In this document: in pieces, positions 28,435 through 35,703 of the stretch
Layout of the letters: each line of letters opens with the position of its first letter
How positions within the stretch are numbered: position 1 is the first letter of the stretch
Origin: Corynebacterium sp. SCR221107
Lineage (GTDB): Bacteria > Actinomycetota > Actinomycetes > Mycobacteriales > Mycobacteriaceae
Assembly: GCF_027886475.1 (NCBI RefSeq)
Contig: NZ_CP115670.1
Location: 1-64,000, forward strand
DNA: 64,000 nt
Direction of reading: 5' to 3'
Notes under the pieces: model-generated
What the model was told of the DNA's origin: nothing
The model's database searches: none
What the model saw: the letters and a program-made list of their open reading frames with translations, nothing else
Translations under genes and position numbers: made by a program

Positions 28435-29599
28435 TCACACTACTGCCATCGCCCCAATATCCGGCGCATCATCACCAACGTCGTTAGCCTCCGCCAACTG
28501 CTTGCGAGCCTCCTCTGCCGGCAATCCATCTCGCATCAAATCCAGCACATCGGCCACTTCATCCAAATCACCATCGAACAGCGACGCATACGTGTCCAAA
28601 ATCATCACAGCGGAGGCGTGCCCCAATTGCTTCTGCACGACCTTCACATTCGCGCCAGCCGACACCAAAAGCCCCGCCGCTACATGCCGCAACCCATGCG
28701 GGGTGATGCGCGCCGGGATGTCTCCGTTTGCCAGGCACTTTTCGACGGCAGCGGCAAACCATGTTTTGTGGCCGGGGGACCATGGGGCCGCCGTTTCGCC
28801 CAGGCCAGATTAAGACGTCGGGGTCAATGTCGGTGATGAGGTCGGCGAGCATGTTGCAGACGAAGGTAGGCCCGGCAACTGTGCGCTTTTCGTGTGTCTT
28901 TGGCTCGCCGTAGATGCGTTTGGAGTCGTCTCGAATCATTGCCCTCACGACCTTGATTCGACGCCGTTTGAGGTCGATATCGCGTGGCCGCAGGACGCAA
29001 AGTTCGCCCCATCGTAGTCCTGTGGTTGCGAGCACCCAGATGATCTCGGGGTATTTTGCGGCGCCCGCGAGCTTTGCCACCTGTTCGAGTGTGAGGAAGA
29101 CTTGGTCGGATTTCTTCCTCCTCGGTAGTCGCACGCCGCGGGCGGGGTTTGATGGGATGAGCCGGTCTTTGACACCGATTTCGAGGATCTGCGCGAGCAC
29201 ACTGTGACACCGCCTCACCGAGGACGCGGACATTTGTCCATCAAGGCTTGCGACCCATTGCTGGACTTGCGAGTGTCGGATCCGGCCGATCTCAAGATGT
29301 GACCAGGTGTCCTCGATGTGGGTGTGGTACGTGATGGTCATGAGATTTCGGGTGGAGATCTTCATGTGGGTTCGAGTGGCGAGCCATACTTCGCCGAGCT
29401 CGCCTACGGTGGTCTCGCCTAGGACTGGTTTGATGAAGGTGCCTTTGTTGACCTCTGACTCGACATCTGCGACGAATTCACGCGCCAATGCCTTTGTCCT
29501 AAACCCGCGTTTTTGTGAGGCGACACCATACTGGTCGACGTACTGGACTCGGTAGAGGGTGCCGTGTTTTTTCGTGGTGTACTCATGGATCGACGCCAT
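28435..29599 (-). pseudogene. Phage-type tyrosine integrase, frameshifted
   Basis: The frame from ATG 29599 encodes an N-terminal arm-binding AP2-like domain (YRVQYVDQYGVASQKRGFRTKALAREF), a SAM-like core-binding domain and the first catalytic Arg (TTGLRWGELCVL). It then runs into unrelated residues. The missing part (WFAAAVEKCLA, then ITPHGLRHVAAGLLVSAG with the H-x-x-R motif, and ILDTYASLF with the catalytic Tyr) is in another frame. One extra base in the run of five G at 28774-28778 explains the break; removing it restores 387 residues and reads MVPGHKTWF. Without that the enzyme lacks His, Arg and Tyr and is dead. A sequencing error in the homopolymer is possible. Confidence 0.85.
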
Positions 29600-29644
29600 T
29601 TTGGGTACACTGCTCCTGTCTGATCTCGTGTAGGGGTTGGACCG

Positions 29645-29683
29645 CCCTTCACCTGACTTGCTTGCCGGCGGACAGGTGAAGGG
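29645..29683. terminator. Hairpin between the ImmA gene and the integrase, with motif in its loop
   Basis: CCCTTCACCTG (29645-29655) pairs perfectly with CAGGTGAAGGG (29673-29683). The loop contains TTGCTTGCCGGCG (29658-29670), a variant of the dispersed motif. Confidence 0.65.
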
Positions 29684-29700
29684 TATTTGCTTTTGGTTGT

Positions 29701-30723
29701 CTATTGCTTATGCAGAGTTGTCACAGTTGCTAGACCTTCGTTCGTCAATTGATGATTTTTGATGTTGTTGGAAAGTAAGTCGATCGGGTTAATGTAGACG
29801 TTTTCAAGGAGAACGTCGACGGGTTCGGTGATGTTCCATCCGCGGCCTGCGATTTGCATTCGTAGGCTGCGGTAGCGTTTGTAGTCTATGAGTTCGAGTT
29901 CGTGGGCACGTCGGACGATTGCTTGGATGGAGTAGCCCCATTGAGCTTTGAGCTCGGCGTAGTCCTTTAGCGTGAGCTCTGGAGTAATTACAGGCTTGAG
30001 GAGAGCGCGTGGCATGAGGAAGCTGGCAGCGAAAATATCCGCCTCCTTTTCCATCTGGGATTTGTCGGAGCGGAGTGTGTTTGCGTGAAGTATCAGGTGG
30101 CCGAGTTCGTGTGCGAGACTGAATCGATAGCGGTCTCCACTTCGTTGTTGATTGAGCGCGATGATCCTCAAAGCCGAGTCGGTCGGCGTTGAAACTCCGT
30201 CAAAGTTGGTCCCTTCAACGACGTAGTCAGGCAGTGAGGTAACGAGGATTCCGTGGTCGTTCAACACTGTGGTGAGGTTTGGGATCATTGAATCTTGATC
30301 AATCCCAAAGTGATCCCGAGCTCGAGAGGCGAATTCTTCCAGCATGCGGAGGCTGAGGTCGCCTTCGAGATCAGCTTTCGGAATCGTGGGAAGGTCTGAC
30401 GTTACCTCGGGGTACTGTCGGCGGAGATAATGCTCAGTGATGGAAAAAGCTGTAGCTATCTTGTCTGCGTCTGCGCGGCCTTCGCGTGCTGAGCGGAAGA
30501 GTAGATCGGGTGCTGCGTAGAAGTGGATGGGTTCATCGAAATATTCGGCGCTGACTCCGGTTTGAAACCGCGCGGTGTTGATGAGCTTTGTGCTGGGGGG
30601 TCGGTTTTGTCGCTCGACGCTGCTTAAGGTGGATTGGGCGACGCCTAGTTGCTCGGCGAATTCCCCCTGGGATCGTCCGAGGAGCAATCGTAGGTGTTTC
30701 AGGTTCGAGCTGGGGGTTGGCAT
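29701..30723 (-). CDS. XRE regulator fused to an ImmA/IrrE metallopeptidase
   Basis: A 340-residue two-domain protein. Residues ~8-60 are an XRE helix-turn-helix (LRLLLGRSQGEFAEQLGVAQSTLSSVERQ). The ImmA/IrrE peptidase domain has the zinc motif HELGH (RFSLAHELGHLILH) followed by EKEADIFAASFLMP. Such proteins cleave or sense repressors and govern induction of mobile elements or toxin-antitoxin pairs. The upstream gene (30735-31298) ends 11 bases before its start, so they form an operon, probably autoregulated at the inverted repeat at 31313-31372. Confidence 0.88.
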   Translation of the reverse strand: MPTPSSNLKHLRLLLGRSQGEFAEQLGVAQSTLSSVERQNRPPSTKLINTARFQTGVSAEYFDEPIHFYAAPDLLFRSAREGRADADKIATAFSITEHYLRRQYPEVTSDLPTIPKADLEGDLSLRMLEEFASRARDHFGIDQDSMIPNLTTVLNDHGILVTSLPDYVVEGTNFDGVSTPTDSALRIIALNQQRSGDRYRFSLAHELGHLILHANTLRSDKSQMEKEADIFAASFLMPRALLKPVITPELTLKDYAELKAQWGYSIQAIVRRAHELELIDYKRYRSLRMQIAGRGWNITEPVDVLLENVYINPIDLLSNNIKNHQLTNEGLATVTTLHKQ

Positions 30724-30734
30724 GAGTTGGCTTT

Positions 30735-31298
30735 CTAGTTTCCGAAATCGAAGCGGGGCGAATCAGCGTGGGTAGGGATGAACATTGTAGTTGTCAGTGA
30801 TTCTGGTTTTGTGAGCAGCGGAATTTTCTCGGACAACATGGTGGCTTCTTCGAGAGGGCCTTCGTTGTCGAACATTTGGAGCGAGATCAGTTTGAGCGCA
30901 TCGGTTCCGGGCTTTGCATATTTCCAGAAGAGGACGATGCGAGATTGTCGCTCGATGAGTGGCCTTTGTGGGGATTCCTCGTTTGTTCCATGGCGGAACC
31001 CTTCTGGTCGGCGGAAGACGAGGGTGACGTCGTCGTCCTCGAAGCGGAGACTCAGTGGAAACATGGATTCGTCGATCTTGAGCCCACCGAGTCCGCTTTC
31101 GTGGAATTGCTTGTGAAAGGCTACCACCATGGGATCCCTGGTCAGGTTGCGGTACCGGTTGATGTATTCGCCGTAGGGGAGCAAGTCCCGCATGCGTCGT
31201 CCATCGGCCATTGCCTCCCGTAGGGCATCATGGTCAGCTTCAAGATTGCGGAGTACCCGCCTCATTGTGAACAGGTTTTCGTCGATCGTATGGGCCAT
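30735..31298 (-). CDS. Unknown 187-residue partner of the XRE-ImmA protein
   Basis: No family recognised. The N-terminal ~60 residues are helical and charged (MRRVLRNLEADHDALREAMAD), followed by mixed strands (DDVTLVFRRPEGF, SRIVLFWKYAKPG, LKLISLQMFDNEG). There is no signal or membrane segment. It starts at ATG 31298 with AAAGGA upstream, is followed at 11 bases by the XRE-ImmA gene, and has a pair of inverted repeats before it. By position it may be a toxin or substrate governed by the ImmA protein; this is inference from context only. Confidence 0.75.
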   Translation of the reverse strand: MAHTIDENLFTMRRVLRNLEADHDALREAMADGRRMRDLLPYGEYINRYRNLTRDPMVVAFHKQFHESGLGGLKIDESMFPLSLRFEDDDVTLVFRRPEGFRHGTNEESPQRPLIERQSRIVLFWKYAKPGTDALKLISLQMFDNEGPLEEATMLSEKIPLLTKPESLTTTMFIPTHADSPRFDFGN

Positions 31299-31312
31299 GC
31301 GACTATCCTTTC

Positions 31313-31372
31313 ATGTAACAGTGTGAGTGGAATTTTAAAACTACATCGAAAATATTACTCGAACTGTTACAT
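31313..31372. promoter_or_regulatory. Paired inverted operator-like sites
   Basis: ATGTAACAGT (31313-31322) and ACTGTTACAT (31363-31372) are perfect inverted copies, 50 bases between equivalent positions (about five helical turns). They flank the promoter region of the 31298 operon and suggest cooperative binding by its XRE protein. Confidence 0.65.
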
Positions 31373-31402
31373 ATTGGGGAGGAGGGCGGGATGTGGTGAA
31401 AG

Positions 31403-31870
31403 CTACCGATTCTTTTGCCGCTTCTCTAGCTGGCGTTGTCGTTTTAGCTCTGCTTTTACAAGGTTGATTTCTTGTTTCTCTTTAGCAACTTGTGGTCGTT
31501 GGTAAGACGATCCAATTCCCGCCGCTGTAAACATAGTGCCTGACAGGACCGCGACCAAAATGCCGTAAGTGGCATTTATGGTCACTCCCTCCAGGATCTT
31601 GGCCAGAAACTGTTGAAGGCTTTCGTAGTCATTCAGTTTGTAAGTAAGAAATCCTGCGAAAATTAGGGAAAGGCCAATTCCAATCAACTTGATTGTCTTT
31701 TTGTTTTCGCTCCGTCGCAAAGCTGATAGCAGCTCTTTCCGACGCTCTAACTCCGCTTCCAGCTCTCTAACTGAGAGTGATCGAATGTCTCGGGAAGCAT
31801 TGATGTTGTTTTGGTTGAAGTCGCCATGAAAACGTGCGTTGCCGAAGTTATTTTCAATATTTTGTCCCAT
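31403..31870 (-). CDS. Small two-helix membrane protein with Asn-rich N-terminus
   Basis: A 155-residue protein. Residues 1-25 are Asn/Gly-rich (MGQNIENNFGNARFHGDFNQ), followed by a charged coiled coil (VRELEAELERRKELLSALRR), membrane helix 1 (KLIGIGLSLIFAGFLTYKL), membrane helix 2 (GILVAVLSGTMFTAAGIG) and a basic coiled-coil tail. The N-terminal pattern recalls the short amyloid-like or RHIM-like signalling motifs of bacterial immune effectors, but the match is loose. ATG 31870 has GAACGAGAAA upstream; the longer frame to 32131 only shadows the next gene. It is third in a unit after an XRE gene and an ImmA gene. Confidence 0.7.
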   Translation of the reverse strand: MGQNIENNFGNARFHGDFNQNNINASRDIRSLSVRELEAELERRKELLSALRRSENKKTIKLIGIGLSLIFAGFLTYKLNDYESLQQFLAKILEGVTINATYGILVAVLSGTMFTAAGIGSSYQRPQVAKEKQEINLVKAELKRQRQLEKRQKNR

Positions 31871-31886
31871 TTTCTCGTTCCTTTGG

Positions 31887-32300
31887 TTAGTAAATCCGAC
31901 ACCAGGAATACATATCGATTTTCCCGGCTTCATAAAGCCTGCTCCATACCTCGAAGAGATCGGGCGTGACGCCGAGCTCCGCACAGATCTCCGACGGCGC
32001 CCACCCAGATTCATGAGCAATCCGCTCGACCTCGTCGTAGTCAATAAGCAGCTTCGCAGCGAACTCATCCGCCTCACGCTCTGCCCTCGGCGACGAGCAA
32101 TCATGGCCGGCATCTGCATGCCCGAGCTCATGAGCGATCGCGCACCGACGAGTCACCGGATCGAGACCCCACCGCACCACAATCGAGCGCGAATCAGCAT
32201 GCCAGCACGCATTCAAATCCACTCGAAGATCCGGGCGCTCAATGAGCTTCACGCCCATCCGCTCACACATCGCCTCCAAGCGATCTTCCACAGCAGACAC
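31887..32300 (-). CDS. ImmA/IrrE-family metallopeptidase
   Basis: A 137-residue single-domain peptidase with the zinc motif HELGH in CAIAHELGHADAGHDCSS and the downstream EREADEFAAKLLIDYD that supplies the third ligand. The C-terminal part (SEICAELGVTPDLFEVWSRLY) is helix-turn-helix-like. It begins at GTG 32300, eight bases after the stop of the XRE repressor gene. In ICEBs1, ImmA cleaves the neighbouring repressor ImmR to induce the element, and the same repressor-protease arrangement is seen here. Confidence 0.85.
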   Translation of the reverse strand: MSAVEDRLEAMCERMGVKLIERPDLRVDLNACWHADSRSIVVRWGLDPVTRRCAIAHELGHADAGHDCSSPRAEREADEFAAKLLIDYDEVERIAHESGWAPSEICAELGVTPDLFEVWSRLYEAGKIDMYSWCRIY

Positions 32301-32308
32301 AGCTGCCC

Positions 32309-32764
32309 CTAGCTAAAGCTTTCCTCAATCGGTGCCGTCCGTTTCTGAGCAGCTACCTTGAACTCGCCGGAATTGATCTTCGCGACGATCTCATCATCCG
32401 ACAGCTCTTCAGCTTCCTCCGCTGGAACATCAGCAACCACAACACGCTTCGCAGCGCGCCGGGCATCGAGCTCATTTGCAGGCTTTTCGACGGCCATCGT
32501 AGTTTTGCTATCTCTCTGAATTTCGCGTTCTGCAGCTTCCAGAATTTCGAACATCGAGATATCTAGGGCAGTGCAAATTGACTCGAATTCATCAATGGTG
32601 ATCGCACGGAATCCTCGAAGCTGCTTTGAAAGCTGACTCTGTGAAATGCCGGTGATGCTTTCGATTTGAGCTTGGGTCAACCTTTGATGTGCCTTACGGG
32701 CGTTTAGCTGGCGTGCAACAGCCTTTCCGAGGGCATCAACAGACACTCGTTTTTTAGTGCTCAT
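32309..32764 (-). CDS. XRE-type repressor of the island
   Basis: A 151-residue protein. The helix-turn-helix is at residues ~15-70 (RLTQAQIESITGISQSQLSKQLRGFRAITIDEFESICTAL); the rest is acidic and may be the ImmA target. ATG 32764 is preferred over the 32824 extension, which would run into the divergent promoter. On the minus strand TTGCAC and AATAAT hexamers about 16 bases apart precede it with a very short leader. It is divergent from a Cro-like gene, the usual immunity switch of phages and integrative elements. Confidence 0.85.
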   Translation of the reverse strand: MSTKKRVSVDALGKAVARQLNARKAHQRLTQAQIESITGISQSQLSKQLRGFRAITIDEFESICTALDISMFEILEAAEREIQRDSKTTMAVEKPANELDARRAAKRVVVADVPAEEAEELSDDEIVAKINSGEFKVAAQKRTAPIEESFS

Positions 32765-32817
32765 GCTGGCAATTATTCCGAAGTGGCTAAAAAGTGCAAT
32801 TGAACTATCTTGAGAAT

Positions 32818-33066
32818 ATGCCAAATGAACTAAGGTTCAGATCGGAGGCAGTGGCGATTGAGGTTCGAGCCGAACTCGCCAGGCAAGAAAAAACCATTAA
32901 TCAGGTCGCAGATTACGTCGGAATGCCGGTTTCGACCATGCGGCGCAGCGTCAAAGGGCAGCGACCATTCACGATCGACGAGCTTGGAGCAATCTCCGAG
33001 TTTCTGGGAATTGGAATTGTCCAGCTCTTGAAACGTTCCGATAGAGCGCCAGGCACCGCCGCCTAG
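32818..33066 (+). CDS. Cro-like XRE regulator
   Basis: An 82-residue helix-turn-helix protein: QEKTINQVADYVGMPVSTMRRSVKGQRPFTIDELGAISEFLGI. It would compete with the 32764 repressor for the 53-base divergent region. ATG 32818 is likelier than GTG 32794, which lies inside that promoter region. Its stop TAG overlaps the first copy of the island's spacer repeat, and the next gene starts 35 bases on. Confidence 0.8.
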   Translation: MPNELRFRSEAVAIEVRAELARQEKTINQVADYVGMPVSTMRRSVKGQRPFTIDELGAISEFLGIGIVQLLKRSDRAPGTAA

Positions 33067-33090
33067 GGTGTCGACAAGCAAACAGGAAGG
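33064..33090 (+). repeat. Gene-spacer repeat, copy 1
   Basis: A 27-base sequence beginning with the stop TAG of the upstream gene, then GGGTGTCGACAAGCAAACAG and GAAGG, which is the ribosome binding site of the next gene. Copies 2 and 3 are at 34030 and 34270. Confidence 0.75.
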
Positions 33091-33101
33091 AGGAACAGGT
33101 C

Positions 33102-33392
33102 ATGAGCTTCGTCGAGCAAGCTACCGAAAAAGCTCCGATTGTCTCCAGAGATTTCGACCTCGCTGAGTCGTTGGCTGCCTTTCAGGTGGTCAAGCGGATC
33201 AAGGAGGAAATCTTGGGCGGAAGGATTCCCGGGCTTGTTATCGATCAAGCGCTGAGCGAGTGCATCGAGTTTTCGGTTCCCTCAGCTCGTAAGCGCCAGG
33301 AAAGCGGTGCTGGACAGGTTGCCGGTCATGCCGGCAAGGGCACCGACGGTGAACGGGTTGATCCAGTTGTTGATGAAGGTGGTGAACCGTGA
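33102..33392 (+). pseudogene. Early gene split by a reverse-oriented gene, 5' part
   Basis: ATG 33102 with GGAAGGAGG upstream opens a small helical protein (MSFVEQATEKAPIVSRDFDL, KRIKEEILGGRIPGLVIDQALSECIEF). After about residue 60 the frame is merely antisense to the minus-strand gene ending at 33282 and reads low-complexity Gly/Arg sequence. The likely 3' end of the same gene, reading AHELKKRFQPAAA then TAG, sits at 33991-34032 just past the other side of that gene. So a ~700-base cassette appears to have landed in this gene. Confidence 0.55.
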
Positions 33393-33977
33393 TTCTTTGC
33401 CAGTCTTCTCGGTTTCGAACTTGGCGAGCGTCAGGGTTGCGGCAAGCTGCTGGAGGGCCTTCTCAAGTTCAAAATCTCCAACGGTCGCGTAATTGTCCAG
33501 GCACCAACGGATATGGAGAAGGAGGTTTTTCAGATGGCGTTGCAATGCAACATCCATAGCCTCTTCCGATGCAGTTTCCTCGATCTTGTCGAGGAACTCA
33601 CGGATGATCTTCGAGCCTTCTGGCTTAAGCACCGGAACTCGAAGCTGCATCAATTCTCCCAGGGCGTACAGCAACTCGAGATCTTCATTCTTAACCGAAT
33701 GGGGCTGGGGCTTTTCCCAACCATACGGGTAGAGGAAGACTCCTCGAGTCCAACGGTCGAGTGCTTGCTCCCACATTGTCGTATTAGACCCAGATTCCGC
33801 CATTCCCCGAATGAAGTCATCGATCGCCGACAAATGCATCGCAGCGATTCGGAGATTAGCTGTCGAAGCGGCGAGCTGGTCAGCATCGGAGGTGTTCAAC
33901 CCTCGGGAATCGCGAGCCAGTCGGTCGCTATTCCAAGCGGTGAGCATCGAATGAAGGGTCTGTGCTGGGTTTCCCAT
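33282..33977 (-). CDS. Reverse-oriented cargo gene: helical protein with C-terminal membrane anchor
   Basis: A 231-residue protein of unknown family. Most of it is helical (ANLRIAAMHLSAIDDFIRGM, EDLELLYALGELMQLRVPV, RHLKNLLLHIRWCLDNYA), and the last ~25 residues (INPFTVGALAGMTGNLSSTAFLALTS) form a possible membrane anchor. It runs against the surrounding early genes and splits one of them. On the minus strand TTATAT lies seven bases before ATG 33977, giving a leaderless promoter of its own. Phage cargo genes (morons) with separate promoters often encode exclusion or abortive-infection proteins; that role is inferred. Confidence 0.7.
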   Translation of the reverse strand: MGNPAQTLHSMLTAWNSDRLARDSRGLNTSDADQLAASTANLRIAAMHLSAIDDFIRGMAESGSNTTMWEQALDRWTRGVFLYPYGWEKPQPHSVKNEDLELLYALGELMQLRVPVLKPEGSKIIREFLDKIEETASEEAMDVALQRHLKNLLLHIRWCLDNYATVGDFELEKALQQLAATLTLAKFETEKTGKESRFTTFINNWINPFTVGALAGMTGNLSSTAFLALTS

Positions 33978-33990
33978 ATCTCAAATATAA

Positions 33991-34032
33991 GCACACGAAC
34001 TGAAGAAGCGATTCCAGCCCGCAGCGGCGTAG
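33991..34032 (+). pseudogene. 3' remnant of the split early gene
   Basis: This short frame reads AHELKKRFQPAAA and ends in a TAG that forms the start of spacer-repeat copy 2, exactly as the upstream Cro gene's TAG does in copy 1. It follows an in-frame TAA and cannot be translated alone. Confidence 0.45.
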
Positions 34033-34056
34033 GGCGTCGAAAAGCAAGCAGGAAGG
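34030..34056 (+). repeat. Gene-spacer repeat, copy 2
   Basis: TAGGGCGTCGAAAAGCAAGC followed by AGGAAGG; differs from copy 1 at three positions. It provides the ribosome binding site for ATG 34066. Confidence 0.75.
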
Positions 34057-34065
34057 TAAATCATC

Positions 34066-34338
34066 ATGGCGAACGAAATGACGGCCGACATTGATCTCAA
34101 CCGGCTGGCTCTAGAGATCGACGGCTTGGCCGACGAGGTATGCCGCCTGCTCGCAGAGGAGGATCGCGACCTCACGTGGATCGATCAGCTTGTCGCTCAG
34201 CGCCAGGCGCTCATCGCAAAGCGAGAAGCCTATATCAGTGAACTGCTCGCATCTTCGGGCGCCACGGCCCAGGGCGTCGAAAAGCAAACAGGAAAGAGAC
34301 AACCATGGACAAATTGGCCGAAGCCAAACTGTGACTAG
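34066..34338 (+). CDS. Small helical early protein with extended C-terminus
   Basis: A 90-residue protein, helical and charged (LALEIDGLADEVCRLLAEED, WIDQLVAQRQALIAKREAYI), with no known family. By comparison with spacer copies 1 and 2 its stop should have been the TAG at 34270-34272. Here it reads CAG, so translation runs through the spacer repeat (GVEKQTGKRQP) and ends 22 residues later, overlapping the next gene. The added tail is therefore accidental in origin. Confidence 0.65.
   Translation: MANEMTADIDLNRLALEIDGLADEVCRLLAEEDRDLTWIDQLVAQRQALIAKREAYISELLASSGATAQGVEKQTGKRQPWTNWPKPNCD
34270..34296 (+). repeat. Gene-spacer repeat, copy 3 (stop codon changed to CAG)
   Basis: CAGGGCGTCGAAAAGCAAAC followed by AGGAAAG. 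The first base differs from copies 1 and 2, which turns the upstream gene's TAG into CAG. Confidence 0.75.
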
Positions 34339-34652
34339 CCGAGGGTGCTCACCGAGTCGCGGATGCCGAGCTGACGCTCGCAGTCAAGCGCTATATCGAA
34401 ACTCTGGACAGCTACGTTGATCTGCTTGCAACCGGTAAGAGCGACGATGGGGCATTGGGCAAAGCACGCATTACATACAAGGTGGCTCGCAAGCGACTAG
34501 AGCGCGCTATCGATGTTGCGGTGTCTGCGCTGCGACGTCTACAGGAAGCGCAGGAACAGGTCGCAGCGCCGCAGGAACCACCAGGGAAACTGGACACGGC
34601 GCAAGTGGCCTTACTGCTCGTAAATCGAGGCATCGATTTTGGGGTCATTTAA
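34305..34652 (+). pseudogene. Small helical early gene with in-frame TGA at codon 10
   Basis: From ATG 34305, correctly spaced after spacer copy 3, the frame reads MDKLAEAKL, then TGA (34332-34334), then LAEGAHRVADAELTLAVKRY and on to GIDFGVI and TAA at 34652. Without the stop it would be a 115-residue helical protein (KRLERAIDVAVSALRRLQEA). A single substitution explains the loss. A restart at GTG/ATG codons near 34455 could still give the last 65 residues. Confidence 0.6.
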
Positions 34653-34738
34653 TGCCTGTCAAGTATGGAGATCTGAACAGTTTGCGGGGAAAGCCTCGCC
34701 GTGACTTTTATCGTCGATGTCACGACTCAATGCCAGGG
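34652..34738 (+). pseudogene. 5' fragment of a phage gene cut by cargo
   Basis: ATG 34652 overlaps the stop of the preceding frame (TAATG) and opens MPVKYGDLNSLRGKPRRDFY, which has the composition of a real gene start. After ~30 residues the frame becomes antisense to the minus-strand gene ending at 34739. Confidence 0.4.
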
Positions 34739-35431
34739 CTAGGTGATGTCGAAAACGTCGCGCTTGAAAATATCGAGGGATTTCACGAGCAACAGTTCAA
34801 TGTCACGCATCCTGTCATCGAGGCTCCACGATCCGTAGCTTCTGACGCTGTCTTGAAACCACTCGGGCACATCGAATTGGACTGTCCACCGGATATCTAC
34901 GCCATCGTTGGAATCAGGTTTGGCTCCGGGCACGGGGTAGATAGTCGCGATTTCCAGCTCCTCGTTGTCCCTGACGAGAGCATGGAACTGATCGCATACA
35001 CGAGTTCTCGTGGTGTCGACGAAGGCAGAGTCCACCTGGAGTTGAATGTTGATGATTCTCCAGACGAGAGCATGGCCGTGTCGGTGTCGATCGATTCGAG
35101 CGAGTTCGTGGATCCACCACAAGCCGCTGCCGGTGTGACCACCAGTCGCGTGGTAGGGCTGCATGCGTTCGATCATCGTGCGCGTCCGCTCTGACAGGCC
35201 TTTTGGATGGAACTTGGCGTCGAAAGCAGTTCTGTCTTTGAAGATCGGGAATTGCAGCCTTTCAGCATTTGGCGGCGGGTTCTTCCCGGTGTCGTGAGCC
35301 ACCAGCTCGTACAACAGGCCGTCGAGGAAAGCTCGTACATTGTAGAGCCACTCTCCGAAGAGGATGGAGAGCTCGGGTGGGAATGGCGCGGTTGCTTTCA
35401 GGTGCAAGGAAGCGTGGTCAGCGTGTTTCAC
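34739..35431 (-). CDS. Reverse-oriented cargo gene, unknown 230-residue protein
   Basis: The product contains a pattern common to a family of actinobacterial and phage hypothetical proteins: GEWLYNVRAFLDGLLYELV near residue 27, LQFPIFKDRTAFDAKF, RMQPYHATGG, and ELARIDRHRHGHALVWRI, where others read NLR-aLD...FPi...qPY...l-n-DKHR. Function unknown; the conserved Arg, Asp and His residues suggest a defined active or binding site. It is opposite in strand to the phage genes on both sides, and both are truncated at its borders. The start is GTG 35431, near the breakpoint, so the true start could differ. Confidence 0.65.
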   Translation of the reverse strand: MKHADHASLHLKATAPFPPELSILFGEWLYNVRAFLDGLLYELVAHDTGKNPPPNAERLQFPIFKDRTAFDAKFHPKGLSERTRTMIERMQPYHATGGHTGSGLWWIHELARIDRHRHGHALVWRIINIQLQVDSAFVDTTRTRVCDQFHALVRDNEELEIATIYPVPGAKPDSNDGVDIRWTVQFDVPEWFQDSVRSYGSWSLDDRMRDIELLLVKSLDIFKRDVFDIT

Positions 35432-35694
35432 AGCCCGCTTCCGCTGGCTACCTTGCCGAGGCGCTGTTTCTTGCAGCAGTCCCAGTGGAATCTGGGCAAC
35501 TAGCAGAGTCGACGGCGGTAGACGTGGAAATCACCAAACCCTACCCAGGGAGATCAAACCCGCGTTATACCGCAACTCTTCGTGTCACCGCCCCTTATGC
35601 GGCAGCTTTCGAATTCGGATTCAAGGCAAAAAACGGCAAGGAAGTCCCAGGACACCACCTGCTAGCGCAGGTCATCGAAGCCCTTTCCATTTAG
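35431..35694 (+). pseudogene. Phage head-tail completion protein, 3' fragment
   Basis: The last ~88 codons of this frame (SAGYLAEALFLAAVPVESG, then ITKPYPGRSNPRYTATLRVT and APYAAAFEFGFKAKNGKEVP) look like the C-terminal half of an HK97 gp10-like or neck protein. Sequence before 35431 in this frame is antisense to the cargo gene and not phage-like, so the 5' half is missing. Confidence 0.55.
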
Positions 35695-35703
35695 GAGAAT
35701 GCA

